64,000 nucleotides of DNA from an uncultured Pelagibacteraceae bacterium. GTDB taxonomy: Bacteria; Pseudomonadota; Alphaproteobacteria; Pelagibacterales; Pelagibacteraceae. How positions within the stretch are numbered: position 1 is the stretch's first letter; each line of letters begins with the position of its first letter. Below are positions 26,159 through 36,143 of the stretch, piece after piece. Below the pieces are notes generated by a model that ran no database searches, was not told the DNA's origin, and was given only the letters and a program-made list of their open reading frames with translations. The position numbers were made by a program, and so were the translations under genes. Location: NCBI GenBank assembly GCA_902592545.1, contig CACJFA010000003.1:1-64000 (forward strand), written 5' to 3'.

Positions 26159-27051
26159 AAAATATTTTAATTATTGGCTGTGGATTATTAGGTTCATCTT
26201 TATTAAGGCGTATTAGCAAAAAAAAAATAGCAAAAAAAATATTTATTTATGAAAAATCAAAATCAAATATTGCTAAGATAAAAAGATTAAAATTACCTGG
26301 AACAATTGTTAAATCATTAAAAGAAGGTGTAAGTAATTCCGATTTAATCATCTTTTGTACACCAATGAGTGAATACAAAAATATTATTTTAAAAATTAAT
26401 AAATTTATACCATCGAAAACATTGATTACAGATATTGGTTCTTCAAAAATTGAAACTTCTAAAATTATAAATAAATTTTTAAAGAAAGGTATTCATTGGA
26501 TTCAAAGTCACCCAATAGCTGGATCAGAGGTCAGTGGACCAGAGCATGGTAAAGAAAATATGTTTACTGATAGATGGTGCATAATAATTAAAGAAAAAAA
26601 TATTAAAAAAAATTATATAAATATTCTAACTAAGTTTTGGAAAAAAATTGGAGCAAAAGTAGTTGTTATGAGCGCCGAAAAACATGACAAAATTTTTTCT
26701 ATTACTAGTCATTTACCCCACTTAATTGCGTATAATCTGGTGAAATCTGCACAAGATTTTGAGAAAAAACAAAATTATGAGCTAATCAAATATAGTGCTG
26801 GTGGATTACGAGATTTTTCTAGGATTGCAGCATCAAATGAAATCATGTGGAGAGATATTTTTTTTAACAATAAAAATAATATTTCAAAAGCGATTGATTT
26901 ATTTATTAAAAATTTAAATCAATTTAAAAAAGATATTAATTCAAAAAATAATAAGTCTATCGTAAAGAAACTTACTCAGACTAAAAAAGTAAGGTCAAAA
27001 ATCATCAAATTGAAACAAGATATTGATAAACCTGACTTTGGAAGAAATTAA
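26155..27051 (+). CDS. tyrA: prephenate/arogenate (cyclohexadienyl) dehydrogenase
   Basis: IIGCGLLGSSLLRRI NAD motif; ITDIGSSK; SHPIAGSEVSGPEHG. Confidence 0.92.
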   Translation: MKNILIIGCGLLGSSLLRRISKKKIAKKIFIYEKSKSNIAKIKRLKLPGTIVKSLKEGVSNSDLIIFCTPMSEYKNIILKINKFIPSKTLITDIGSSKIETSKIINKFLKKGIHWIQSHPIAGSEVSGPEHGKENMFTDRWCIIIKEKNIKKNYINILTKFWKKIGAKVVVMSAEKHDKIFSITSHLPHLIAYNLVKSAQDFEKKQNYELIKYSAGGLRDFSRIAASNEIMWRDIFFNNKNNISKAIDLFIKNLNQFKKDINSKNNKSIVKKLTQTKKVRSKIIKLKQDIDKPDFGRN

Positions 27052-27797
27052 TATTTTATTCTAGATACTTTTTTTACCTTTAGCTTGGCAGTTTTTTCAA
27101 TTCTATTAATTGTTTCTATAATTGGCATAATAATTACTTTTCTTTCTGGACCATAAGCATGAATTAGCTGTTTAGAATTTAAGCACATAGCAACATGACC
27201 TTTCCAAAAAATAATATCTCCTTTTTTAAATAGTCTTTTCTTTGAATTCTTTTTTGTATATTTGATCTGATCTTTTGTATCTCTTGGATAAAACGAATTA
27301 TTATAAAAATAAAAAATTTGCAATAAAGCTGAACAATCAACACCTTTAAATGTTTTTCCACCCCAAACATATTTTACTTCGAGAAATTTTTTAAATATTT
27401 TTGTAAAATTATTTTCTTTATGGTTTATTTTTTTAATATCAGCTTTTTTAATCCATTTATTTTTTTCAATTTTTACGTAATTCTTATTTTGCTCAAATAC
27501 AGATAATTTGGATGCAAATGTAAGCCAACTGCTAGTTCCAATTCCAGGTTTTTTATAAATCTTTGCTTTTAGTGAACTGACTTTATAATTGGGGCTAAAT
27601 TTTTCTATATATTTTGAATTTTTTATAAATCCCTTATAATTATCAAATAAAGTTTTAATTTTTATCCAATTTTTACTTTTTGCTAGTATTTTGAATTTTT
27701 CACCATGTATAATTTGTGAAGTTACCTCAGATCTTTTCGAAGGATTTTTGTAAATATTCGAAAAATTACCTATGAAATAAAAATTATTTTGCACCAA
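27048..27797 (-). CDS. SH3-domain / NlpC/P60-type peptidase
   Basis: SH3-like repeats; GGKTFKGVDCSALLQ Cys motif; GDIIFWKGHVAMCL His motif. Confidence 0.82.
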   Translation of the reverse strand: MVQNNFYFIGNFSNIYKNPSKRSEVTSQIIHGEKFKILAKSKNWIKIKTLFDNYKGFIKNSKYIEKFSPNYKVSSLKAKIYKKPGIGTSSWLTFASKLSVFEQNKNYVKIEKNKWIKKADIKKINHKENNFTKIFKKFLEVKYVWGGKTFKGVDCSALLQIFYFYNNSFYPRDTKDQIKYTKKNSKKRLFKKGDIIFWKGHVAMCLNSKQLIHAYGPERKVIIMPIIETINRIEKTAKLKVKKVSRIKY

Positions 27798-29175
27798 TTT
27801 TAATTTTGTTTTTTATTAACCACAAACAAATTAATGATGGTATCACCATTATAGTCGTTAAAACAAAAAATGTTCCCCAATCTCCGTTTAACCAGTCAAC
27901 TAGAGCTCCAGAGGATGAAGCTAAAGTAGTACGACCAGCAGTACCAATTGAAGCAAGCAATGCATATTGTGTTGCTGTATAAGTTCTATCAACTAGTAAT
28001 GATATAAATGCAACAAATGCTACAGTTGCAAAAGCTGCCGTGATATCATCAGCTATAACCGCAATTGCAAATAAAATTTCTGATTTTCCAGTCCATGCTA
28101 AAACTGCAAATAAAAGATTGGTTATAGCCATTAACCCACCAGCAAAGAACATAGTTTTAATTGTCCCAGCTCTCATGGCCATTACTCCACCCAACAAAGT
28201 AAATACAACTGTTGTTATCCAGCCAAGTCCTTTTGAATAAATTGCAATTTGACCTTTGGAGAAACCAATTTCTTTATAAAAAACAATAGACATTCTTCCC
28301 ATAAATGCCTCACCTATCTTAAACAAGAAAACAAATCCTAAAATTCCAGCTGCAATGGCAAAACCATTTTTTCTAAAAAAACTAATGATAGGTCCGCCTA
28401 TAGTTCCTGTAATATATGCGATAAAGTTTGTAATAATATTGCTAGATCCAAGTTTTCCTTCAATTAATTTGTCTGTTTCTCTCTGTTTTGCTTGTCTGTT
28501 TGTCTCTATAGGTTCATGAACAAACATTAATCCAATATTCATTAAAATTATTAAAATACCTAAAATTAAAAAAGTAGCTTGCCAGTAATCAGCTACTCCT
28601 AAGTTTTCAAAAAATTCTGCCGTAAATAAAGCAACAACTCCACCTAATTTATAACCTGTCCACCAACCAACAACAGCCATGGCTGCGCCCGCAGCCATTG
28701 ATTTTCCTTCATTTTCATTAATCTGTTCAATTCTTAATGCATCTACTGTTATATCTTGGGTTGCTGACGCGATAGCAATAATTAAACCTACAGTAATTAA
28801 TAAAGCCAAATTTTCAGTTGGATTAATCACACTCCAAACAACAAGACTTAACAAAATAATTAATTGCATCAAAACTATCCAGCCTCTTCTATGGCCTAAT
28901 TTTTTTGTTAGTATTGGAATTTGAATTCTATCTATAATTGGAGCCCACAAATAATTGAAAGCATATACCCCAAAAATTAAACCTGCCCATCCAATTGTTG
29001 ATCTACTAAGACCCTCTTCTTTAAGCCAAAGACTCAAGCTGCTTGCAATTAATACCCATGGGAAACCACTTATTGCACCTAATAAAAGAATTCTTACCAT
29101 TCGAATATCTTTATAAACTGCAAGAGAGTCAAACCATGATTGTTTCTTTGTTTCATACATAATTAATTTCTCCAA
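27784..29175 (-). CDS. MFS transporter, AmpG-like permease
   Basis: About 12 TM segments; LLLGAISGFPWVLIASSLSLWLKEEG; FNYLWAPIIDR; QDITVDALRI. Confidence 0.8.
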   Translation of the reverse strand: MEKLIMYETKKQSWFDSLAVYKDIRMVRILLLGAISGFPWVLIASSLSLWLKEEGLSRSTIGWAGLIFGVYAFNYLWAPIIDRIQIPILTKKLGHRRGWIVLMQLIILLSLVVWSVINPTENLALLITVGLIIAIASATQDITVDALRIEQINENEGKSMAAGAAMAVVGWWTGYKLGGVVALFTAEFFENLGVADYWQATFLILGILIILMNIGLMFVHEPIETNRQAKQRETDKLIEGKLGSSNIITNFIAYITGTIGGPIISFFRKNGFAIAAGILGFVFLFKIGEAFMGRMSIVFYKEIGFSKGQIAIYSKGLGWITTVVFTLLGGVMAMRAGTIKTMFFAGGLMAITNLLFAVLAWTGKSEILFAIAVIADDITAAFATVAFVAFISLLVDRTYTATQYALLASIGTAGRTTLASSSGALVDWLNGDWGTFFVLTTIMVIPSLICLWLIKNKIKIGAK

Positions 29176-30602
29176 AAAGATGGTAAGAACAATACTAATA
29201 TTGCAAACAGCTCAAGTCTACCTAAAATCATACCTACAGTTAAGATCCATTTAGAAATATCAGGTAAAGCTGAAAAATCTCCATTAGGACCGATAATAGG
29301 ACCCAAACCTGGACCAACATTTGATATTGATGTTGCTGCTCCAGAGATAGCAGTTATAAAATCGAGACCCGTCAATGATAATAATGCAGCTAATATAAAA
29401 AAAATGACAAAGTAAAAATAAATAAATGAAATTATTGATGCAATAAATTTATCATCAACAGATCCTTGATCGTATTTAATTACAAATATTCCCCTAGGAT
29501 ATATAATTTTCTTTAATTGATTTAATATATATAAATATAGAATTTGAATTCTAAAAATTTTAACACCACAAGTAGTTGATCCAGCACAGCCCCCAATAAA
29601 CATTAATGCAAGAAATATTGTTATAGGAAAACTTCCCCAACCATCAAATTCGGCATTAACATAACCTGTTCCTGTCAATATTGAAATCGTATTAAAAAAA
29701 ATAGATCTTAAACTAAAGTTTCCGTTATTATTAAATAATAAATATATTGACAATATAAGAATGCTTATAATTATTATTTTAATAAATGTTCTGATTTGAA
29801 TATCGTTTAAAAATATTCTTTTATTACCACTAATAAATTTAATGTATGTAATAAATGGAATACTTCCTAAAATTATAAAGATCATCGACGATATTTCTAT
29901 AGGAACACTGTTAAAATACCCGATAGATTGATTATAATTTGAAAATCCACCTGTAGCTATAGTAGTCATAGAATGAGTTAAACTATCAAATTTTCCCATT
30001 CCAAATATCCAATATGATAATGCACAAAGAGCGGTTAGACCTGAATAAATATAAATAAGTCTCAAAGCTATTTCTTTCGATTTAGGAAGAATTTTTTCAG
30101 ATGAGTCGTTGCTAGAAATTTTAAATAATTGCATACCACCAACATTCATTATAGGCATTAGGGTAATTGCCATCACAATTATACCAATACCACCCAGCCA
30201 TTGAAGTAATGCTCTCCATAATAGAATACCTTTTGGTGTATTCTCTAAGTCAGAAATAATTGTAGATCCAGTTGTTGTAATACCAGACATACTCTCAAAA
30301 AAAGCATTAGTAATTGAAAGCTCCATAGTCGAAAATATAAATGGTAAAGATCCAAAAATAGCAATACTTAACCAAGACAAAGCAGTTAATAAAAATGCTT
30401 GTTGTAAATTTAATTTCTTATCGTGGTCTAGATTTGAAAGAAAAAATAATGATCCAAAAATTATAGTTACAATAGATGCACCAAAAAATGATGAATCTAT
30501 TTCGGAATAAACAAATTGAGCAATTATAGGGATGAACATTGAGATCCCTAAAATTATTTGCAAAATTCCTAGTGTAAAAAAAACAGTTTTATAATTAGAC
30601 AT
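29163..30602 (-). CDS. trkH: TrkH-family potassium uptake protein
   Basis: SMSGITTTGSTII; SMTTIATGGFSNYN; FIGGCAGSTTCGVK; SISNVGPGLG: four P-loop selectivity segments. Confidence 0.92.
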   Translation of the reverse strand: MSNYKTVFFTLGILQIILGISMFIPIIAQFVYSEIDSSFFGASIVTIIFGSLFFLSNLDHDKKLNLQQAFLLTALSWLSIAIFGSLPFIFSTMELSITNAFFESMSGITTTGSTIISDLENTPKGILLWRALLQWLGGIGIIVMAITLMPIMNVGGMQLFKISSNDSSEKILPKSKEIALRLIYIYSGLTALCALSYWIFGMGKFDSLTHSMTTIATGGFSNYNQSIGYFNSVPIEISSMIFIILGSIPFITYIKFISGNKRIFLNDIQIRTFIKIIIISILILSIYLLFNNNGNFSLRSIFFNTISILTGTGYVNAEFDGWGSFPITIFLALMFIGGCAGSTTCGVKIFRIQILYLYILNQLKKIIYPRGIFVIKYDQGSVDDKFIASIISFIYFYFVIFFILAALLSLTGLDFITAISGAATSISNVGPGLGPIIGPNGDFSALPDISKWILTVGMILGRLELFAILVLFLPSFWRN

Positions 30603-30692
30603 TTTGAAAGAACATTATTTTATGGTAAATAAATTTCAACTCTATAAGAATTAATAAAATCGCCAATTTAAGATTTTATAAAAGATATATTC

Positions 30693-32255
30693 GTGATTAA
30701 AAAAGAAATTTTAGATAAAACAAGTGCTTGGCCTTTCGTTGAAGCAAAAAAAATGCTTCGTGAGAGAAAATCATTTATTGATAAAAAAGGTAAAATTACC
30801 CTTCAAACAGGATATGGCCCAAGTGGTCTTCCCCATATCGGAACATTTGGTGAAGTTGCACGTACATCAATGATGGTTAATGCATTAAAGCAACTTACAG
30901 ATTTACCAACTGAGATAATTACTTTTTCTGATGATATGGATGGTTTAAGAAAAGTTCCTGATAATGTTCCTAATCAGGAATTACTAAACGAAAACCTACA
31001 TAAACCATTAACACAAGTTCCAGATCCATTTGAAAAATTTGCAAGTTTTGGAGAACATAATAATGAAATGTTAAAAGATTTTTTAAATAGTTTTAATTTT
31101 AAATATAGTTTTAAAAGTTCGACAACTTTATACAAAGGTGGTTTTTTCAACCCAACTTTAAAAATTATTTTAGAAAATTATGATGGCATAATGAATATTA
31201 TACTTCCAACTTTAGGCAAAGAACGTCAACAAACTTACTGCCCTTTTTTACCTATTTGTCCAGATACAGGTCATGTCCTTGAAATTCCAGTTATAGAAAT
31301 TGATAAAAAAAATTTTAAAATAATTTTTGATAATAAAGGTAAAAAATTAGAATCTAGTATTTTGGATGGAAATTGCAAATTACAATGGAAAGTTGATTGG
31401 GCAATGAGATGGTATGCTCTAGATATAGATTTTGAAATGTATGGAAAAGACCTTATTGAGAGTGCAATTTTATCAACTAAAATAATAAATTTGATTGGTA
31501 AAAAACATCCATCTGGATTTGCTTATGAATTATTTCTTGATGAAAAGGGTGAAAAAATTTCAAAGTCAAAAGGAAACGGTATTACTATTGACCAGTGGTT
31601 AAAATATGCCTCACCTGAAAGCTTATCTTTGTACATGTATCAAAATCCAAAAAGAGCTAAAAAACTTTATAATGAAATAGTGCCAAAAGCTGTAGATGAG
31701 TACCTTGATAATATTGAAAAATCAAAAAAACAAACTGAACAACAATTAGTGATGAATCCTGTTTGGCATGTTCATAATGGCAATATTCCAAATGAAGAAA
31801 TAATTATGTCTTTTTCTATGTTGTTGAATTTAGTTGAGACAAGCAATGCTGATAACAAAGATTTATTATGGAAGTTTGTTAAAAAATATAAATCTAATAT
31901 TCATGAAAAAAACTTTCCAATTTTTGATGGACTAGTTGGTTATGCAATTAAGTATTTTAATGATGTTATTAAGGCTCAAAAAAAATATAAAAATCCATCT
32001 GAAAATGAAAAATTAGCTCTACAAGCTCTAGTTAAAACCTTAGAACAATGTAATGATCAGATGTCTCCTGAGGATATACAAACATTAATATATTCAACAG
32101 GTAAAGAGAATGGGTATGCAGAAAACTTAAGAGATTGGTTTAAATTAATTTATGAAGTGGTATTTGGAGATGAAAATGGACCTAGAATGGGTTTTTTTAT
32201 AAGTTTTTTTGGTGTTAACGAAACAAGAGAGTTGATAATTAGTAAATTGAAATAA
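30693..32255 (+). CDS. lysS: lysyl-tRNA synthetase, class I (GTG start)
   Basis: HIGH-like GPSGLPHIGTFGE; KMSKS-like EKISKSKGNG; class I LysRS family. Confidence 0.93.
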   Translation: MIKKEILDKTSAWPFVEAKKMLRERKSFIDKKGKITLQTGYGPSGLPHIGTFGEVARTSMMVNALKQLTDLPTEIITFSDDMDGLRKVPDNVPNQELLNENLHKPLTQVPDPFEKFASFGEHNNEMLKDFLNSFNFKYSFKSSTTLYKGGFFNPTLKIILENYDGIMNIILPTLGKERQQTYCPFLPICPDTGHVLEIPVIEIDKKNFKIIFDNKGKKLESSILDGNCKLQWKVDWAMRWYALDIDFEMYGKDLIESAILSTKIINLIGKKHPSGFAYELFLDEKGEKISKSKGNGITIDQWLKYASPESLSLYMYQNPKRAKKLYNEIVPKAVDEYLDNIEKSKKQTEQQLVMNPVWHVHNGNIPNEEIIMSFSMLLNLVETSNADNKDLLWKFVKKYKSNIHEKNFPIFDGLVGYAIKYFNDVIKAQKKYKNPSENEKLALQALVKTLEQCNDQMSPEDIQTLIYSTGKENGYAENLRDWFKLIYEVVFGDENGPRMGFFISFFGVNETRELIISKLK

Positions 32256-33307
32256 TGTATTCAAATTTAAGATCATTAATATTTAAAATAGATCCTGAAA
32301 GAGCACATTTTTTAGCAATTCAATCACTCAAACTTAATTTAGTTTCAAATATATTTGATGAAAACAAAAATGATCCTATTTTAAAAACAAAACTATTTAA
32401 TCAAAATCTTGATAATCCCATAGGTATTGCAGCAGGTTTCGATAAGAATGCCGAGGTATACAACCCTTTATTTAAGTTAGGGTTTGGATTTGTTGAAGTA
32501 GGTACGGTTACACCATTAAAACAATATGGAAATGAAAAACCAAGAGTATTTAGATTGGTAGAAGATCAAGCATTAATTAATAGGTTAGGTTTTAACAACC
32601 ATGGATCAGATACAATATTAAACAGAATAAAATCTAATAAAAAACTAGGTGTACTAGGTGTAAACGTAGGTCCAAACAAAGATTCTAATGATAGATTGAA
32701 TGATTATCTAATTGGATTAGAAAAATTTTCTGAAGTTGCAGATTATATTACAATTAATATTTCTTCACCAAATACTGAAAATCTTAGAAATTTTCATGAA
32801 GAAAATAAATTAAAAGAGTTATTGAAATCTGTCTCAGAGAAAAAAAAACAATTAAAAACTGAAATTCCTATAGCTGTAAAGATTTCACCAGACATAAATG
32901 AAAATCAAATTGAATTAATTTCAGAAATACTTTTAGAAAATGAAATAAGCGCAATAATAATTTCAAACACATCTGAAGCTTCTCGGGAAACACTCCAAAA
33001 TATACAGAGACATCAAAAAGGTGGTTTATCTGGAAAACCTATTGAAAAAAAATCAAATCTTTTAATAAGTAAATTCTACAAATTAATTAAAGGTAAAATT
33101 AAAATAATTGGAGTGGGCGGTGTTGACTCAGGTAAAGCAGCTTATGATAAGTTTTTATTAGGAGCAGATTATGTTCAGTTGTATACCGGCATGGTATTTC
33201 AAGGACCCAATATTGCTGGCATGATTAAAAAAGACTTAAAAGAATTACTAATAAGAGATGGTGTCAAAAATTTCACAGAAATTGTTGGAAATAAAACTGT
33301 TTCTTAA
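32255..33307 (+). CDS. pyrD: dihydroorotate dehydrogenase (quinone), class 2
   Basis: [53 protein letters not shown]. Confidence 0.96.
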   Translation: MYSNLRSLIFKIDPERAHFLAIQSLKLNLVSNIFDENKNDPILKTKLFNQNLDNPIGIAAGFDKNAEVYNPLFKLGFGFVEVGTVTPLKQYGNEKPRVFRLVEDQALINRLGFNNHGSDTILNRIKSNKKLGVLGVNVGPNKDSNDRLNDYLIGLEKFSEVADYITINISSPNTENLRNFHEENKLKELLKSVSEKKKQLKTEIPIAVKISPDINENQIELISEILLENEISAIIISNTSEASRETLQNIQRHQKGGLSGKPIEKKSNLLISKFYKLIKGKIKIIGVGGVDSGKAAYDKFLLGADYVQLYTGMVFQGPNIAGMIKKDLKELLIRDGVKNFTEIVGNKTVS

Positions 33308-33318
33308 ATGTATTAAAC

Positions 33319-33347
33319 TTGACGCATTCAATATCTCCCCTTATATA
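33319..33347 (+). promoter_or_regulatory. predicted sigma70-type promoter of rpmB
   Basis: TTGACG (33319-33324) - 17 nt - TATATA (33342-33347); only 12 nt from -10 to the ATG at 33360. Confidence 0.6.
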
Positions 33348-33359
33348 GGCACTGTTATT

Positions 33360-33671
33360 ATGTCAAAAAAATGCGAACTTACCGGTAAAATTCCTATGAA
33401 AGGTCATAATGTTAGTCATGCTAACAACAAGACTAAAAGAAGATTTTTACCTAATCTTAAAAAAGTAAAATTTACAAGTGAGCTTACTGGAAGAAGTTTA
33501 AAACTTACTGTAAGCAATTCAGGTGTTAGGTCAGTTGACAAAAAAGGTAGTTTTGATGAATTTTTAAAAACTGTAAAAAATAAAAATTTATCTCCAAGAT
33601 TAAAAAAGTTAAAAAAAGTAGTTTTAATTAAATCCCCTTTTAAAAAGAAACCTGTAGCTAAATCAGCTTAA
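33360..33671 (+). CDS. rpmB: 50S ribosomal protein L28
   Basis: [33 protein letters not shown]; start corrected from the longer ORF (33258). Confidence 0.96.
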   Translation: MSKKCELTGKIPMKGHNVSHANNKTKRRFLPNLKKVKFTSELTGRSLKLTVSNSGVRSVDKKGSFDEFLKTVKNKNLSPRLKKLKKVVLIKSPFKKKPVAKSA

Positions 33672-34225
33672 TGAACAAATTATTTATCACCCTATCTATA
33701 ATGATGGGGGTTGTTGTATTATCTTCTAATTATTTAGTTCAGTTTCCAATAAACTATTTTGGATTAAATGAGATTCTAACTTACGGAGCTTTTAGTTACC
33801 CAATAGCTTTTTTAATAACAGATTTAGCGAATAGGTCTTATGGAAAATTATTAGCAAGACAAATTGTATATTTGGGCTTTTTAATAGGAATTATATTTAC
33901 ATTGATATTCTCAACTGATTTTGCAGATTTAATCTCTGTTAGAATTGCAATTGGATCAGGGGTTGCTTTTATCACTGCTCAATTATTAGACATTCAAATT
34001 TTTGATCGATTAAGAAAAAAAGAGTGGTTTGTTGCACCACTTACTTCATCTTTGATTGGATCAACAGTCGACACATTTTTATTTTTCTCTATATCATTTT
34101 ATGCAACAGGGGTACCTTGGGTTACTTTATCTCTTGGAGATTTAGCGGTAAAAATTTTAGTTGCTATAATAATGTTGATACCATTCAGAATGTTATTGAA
34201 AATTATTAAACCAATTAAAGTTTAA
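33671..34225 (+). CDS. VUT-family (YhhQ-like, putative queuosine precursor) transporter
   Basis: FSYPIAFLITDLANRSYGKLLARQIVYLGF; TSSLIGSTVDTFLFFSISFY. Confidence 0.85.
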   Translation: MNKLFITLSIMMGVVVLSSNYLVQFPINYFGLNEILTYGAFSYPIAFLITDLANRSYGKLLARQIVYLGFLIGIIFTLIFSTDFADLISVRIAIGSGVAFITAQLLDIQIFDRLRKKEWFVAPLTSSLIGSTVDTFLFFSISFYATGVPWVTLSLGDLAVKILVAIIMLIPFRMLLKIIKPIKV

Positions 34226-35097
34226 TATAAAAATTTATAAGACAAAATTTTATAAGCTAATTTTGCAACAAGAAAATTATACGAATTAAATCCTTTAATT
34301 GGAGATAGTTCATTAATATCTGCACCAACAATTTTCGAGTTTTTAGCTGCAATTCTTATTATATCCAATGTTTCATCCCACAAAAGTCCTCCTGGTTCAG
34401 GTGTACCAGTTGCAGGCATAATGCTTGAATCAAGTCCATCTACATCAAATGTAAGATAAACAGTTTTGTTTTTAATTAGTTTTTTAAATTTAGACAAATT
34501 CCATTTTTTTTTATCTTTTGCCCAAAATATATTTATTCTTGAAGAATTTTTTTTTAAAAATGGAATTTCACTTTCTGAGATATTTCTTATCCCAAATGAA
34601 ATTAAAGAAACATTTTTATAATCCAGACATCTTCTAATTGCTGAGGCATGTGAAAATTTTTCTCCATTATAGCTTTGACGTAAATCTGCATGGGCATCAA
34701 AATGTAACAGACAAATATTTTTATATTTTCTAGTAAAAGGAACAATACATCCAGGGGTTATTGAATGTTCTCCACCTAAAGTCATTGGGAAAAGTTTTTT
34801 ATCTAAAATCTCTTTATTAATTTTTGAGATTTTATTGAGAGCTTTTTTAATATTTTTGTCTATTTTAAATGGTTTTAAAGTTTTAATACCTATTTTCTTA
34901 TAAGGTTCGCAGTTAAGCTCTTCATCATATAGTTCAACTTGATGGGATGCTTTTATAATTTCTTTAGGTCCATTTCTTGTTCCTCCTCCATAACTGACAG
35001 TTTTTTCTAATCCAAATGGAACAATTACAGCTTTTTCTTTAAAGTTAAACTTATTATCAATTCCTAAAAATCCGTTTTTATTTAAGAGATATTTCAA
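34222..35097 (-). CDS. agmatinase/ureohydrolase family protein
   Basis: GGEHSITPG; LLHFDAHADLR; LTFDVDGLDSSIMPATGTPEPGG metal motifs; in the polyamine operon. Confidence 0.88.
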   Translation of the reverse strand: MKYLLNKNGFLGIDNKFNFKEKAVIVPFGLEKTVSYGGGTRNGPKEIIKASHQVELYDEELNCEPYKKIGIKTLKPFKIDKNIKKALNKISKINKEILDKKLFPMTLGGEHSITPGCIVPFTRKYKNICLLHFDAHADLRQSYNGEKFSHASAIRRCLDYKNVSLISFGIRNISESEIPFLKKNSSRINIFWAKDKKKWNLSKFKKLIKNKTVYLTFDVDGLDSSIMPATGTPEPGGLLWDETLDIIRIAAKNSKIVGADINELSPIKGFNSYNFLVAKLAYKILSYKFLY

Positions 35098-35099
35098 TT

Positions 35100-36143
35100 T
35101 TATTCAAAAATTTTTGTAAAGTTTTTTCTTGTTCTATTTTTCCACTCACCTTTATGATAAGCATCACTAGCAATTAATGGCAAAACACTAGTTGCCTCTG
35201 CAAATACCATCTGTTCTTTTGTAATATCTACTTTTCCCCACGAGCTTGCTTCTTTTAATGTGGAGCTACTACAAGCACCGTCTCTACTATCAGCAACAGT
35301 AATTTGAACAGCATATTTGTGCATATCCACATCTTTTCCTAATAGTTCAGCACAAATAACAGTATCTTGAATGAAGTTCTTAGGCACACCACCACCAATC
35401 ATAAATAATCCAGAACCTTTAGATTTCATTTTAATTTCTGTTAGTTCTCTAAATTCTCTAACGGAGTCTATTGTCATATGTTTTTTTGGATTTTGTTCTT
35501 GATGCATAACTAACCCAAATCCTGCACTTGAGTCAGTAAAAGCAGGGCAGAAAATAGGAACATTGTTGTCAAAAGCGGTTTCAATTAAAGAGTCTTTTTT
35601 CTTTGAGTTATTTTTTAAATATTTTCCCATTTCATAAATGAACTCTCTTGATGTATAACTTCTCGCTTCTAAGCTATTTGCTATATCACATATTATTTTA
35701 TCACACATTTGAAGTTCTTCTTCATCTATGTAGGTATCATAAATTCTATCTATATAGTTATTCCTAAGCTCAGTATCATCTTGAAATTGTGAACCTTGAT
35801 AATGTTTAAAACCAAGAGCTTCAAAAAAATCCATATCCACTATGGAGGCTCCTGTTGCAACGATTGCATCTACCATATTATATTTAACTAAATCTTTATA
35901 AATATTCATACATCCAGCCGCCGAAGTAGAGCCTGCTAGAGTAAGGAAAATTGTACAATCTTTATCTTTAAGCATCTCGTTATAAATATTAGCTGCATTT
36001 GCTATTTCTCTAGAAACAAAGGACATTTTTTCCATTGAGGATATAATTTTTCTACTATCAAAAGAAGTTATATCTATGTGTTCAACAGGATCTTTTAAGA
36101 AATCTCTTTTACTGTTATGACCTGGATTTTTTTGATTAGACAT
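35100..36143 (-). CDS. deoxyhypusine synthase-like protein (putative homospermidine/polyamine synthase)
   Basis: TLAGSTSAAGCMNIYKDLV; DARDGACSSSTLKEASSWGKV retains a WGK-type active-site Lys; operon with ODC-like gene. Confidence 0.85.
   Translation of the reverse strand: MSNQKNPGHNSKRDFLKDPVEHIDITSFDSRKIISSMEKMSFVSREIANAANIYNEMLKDKDCTIFLTLAGSTSAAGCMNIYKDLVKYNMVDAIVATGASIVDMDFFEALGFKHYQGSQFQDDTELRNNYIDRIYDTYIDEEELQMCDKIICDIANSLEARSYTSREFIYEMGKYLKNNSKKKDSLIETAFDNNVPIFCPAFTDSSAGFGLVMHQEQNPKKHMTIDSVREFRELTEIKMKSKGSGLFMIGGGVPKNFIQDTVICAELLGKDVDMHKYAVQITVADSRDGACSSSTLKEASSWGKVDITKEQMVFAEATSVLPLIASDAYHKGEWKNRTRKNFTKIFE

Noticed and set aside
28040-28924. Plus-strand ORFs opposite the AmpG-like transporter
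   Set aside because: Antisense frames of a transmembrane protein; no independent support
30693-32255. Archaeal-type class I LysRS as a horizontal-transfer novelty
   Set aside because: Class I LysRS is widespread in Alphaproteobacteria
33258-33359. N-terminal extension of L28 as given by the ORF track
   Set aside because: It overlaps the pyrD 3' end and the rpmB promoter; the conserved L28 N-terminus begins at 33360
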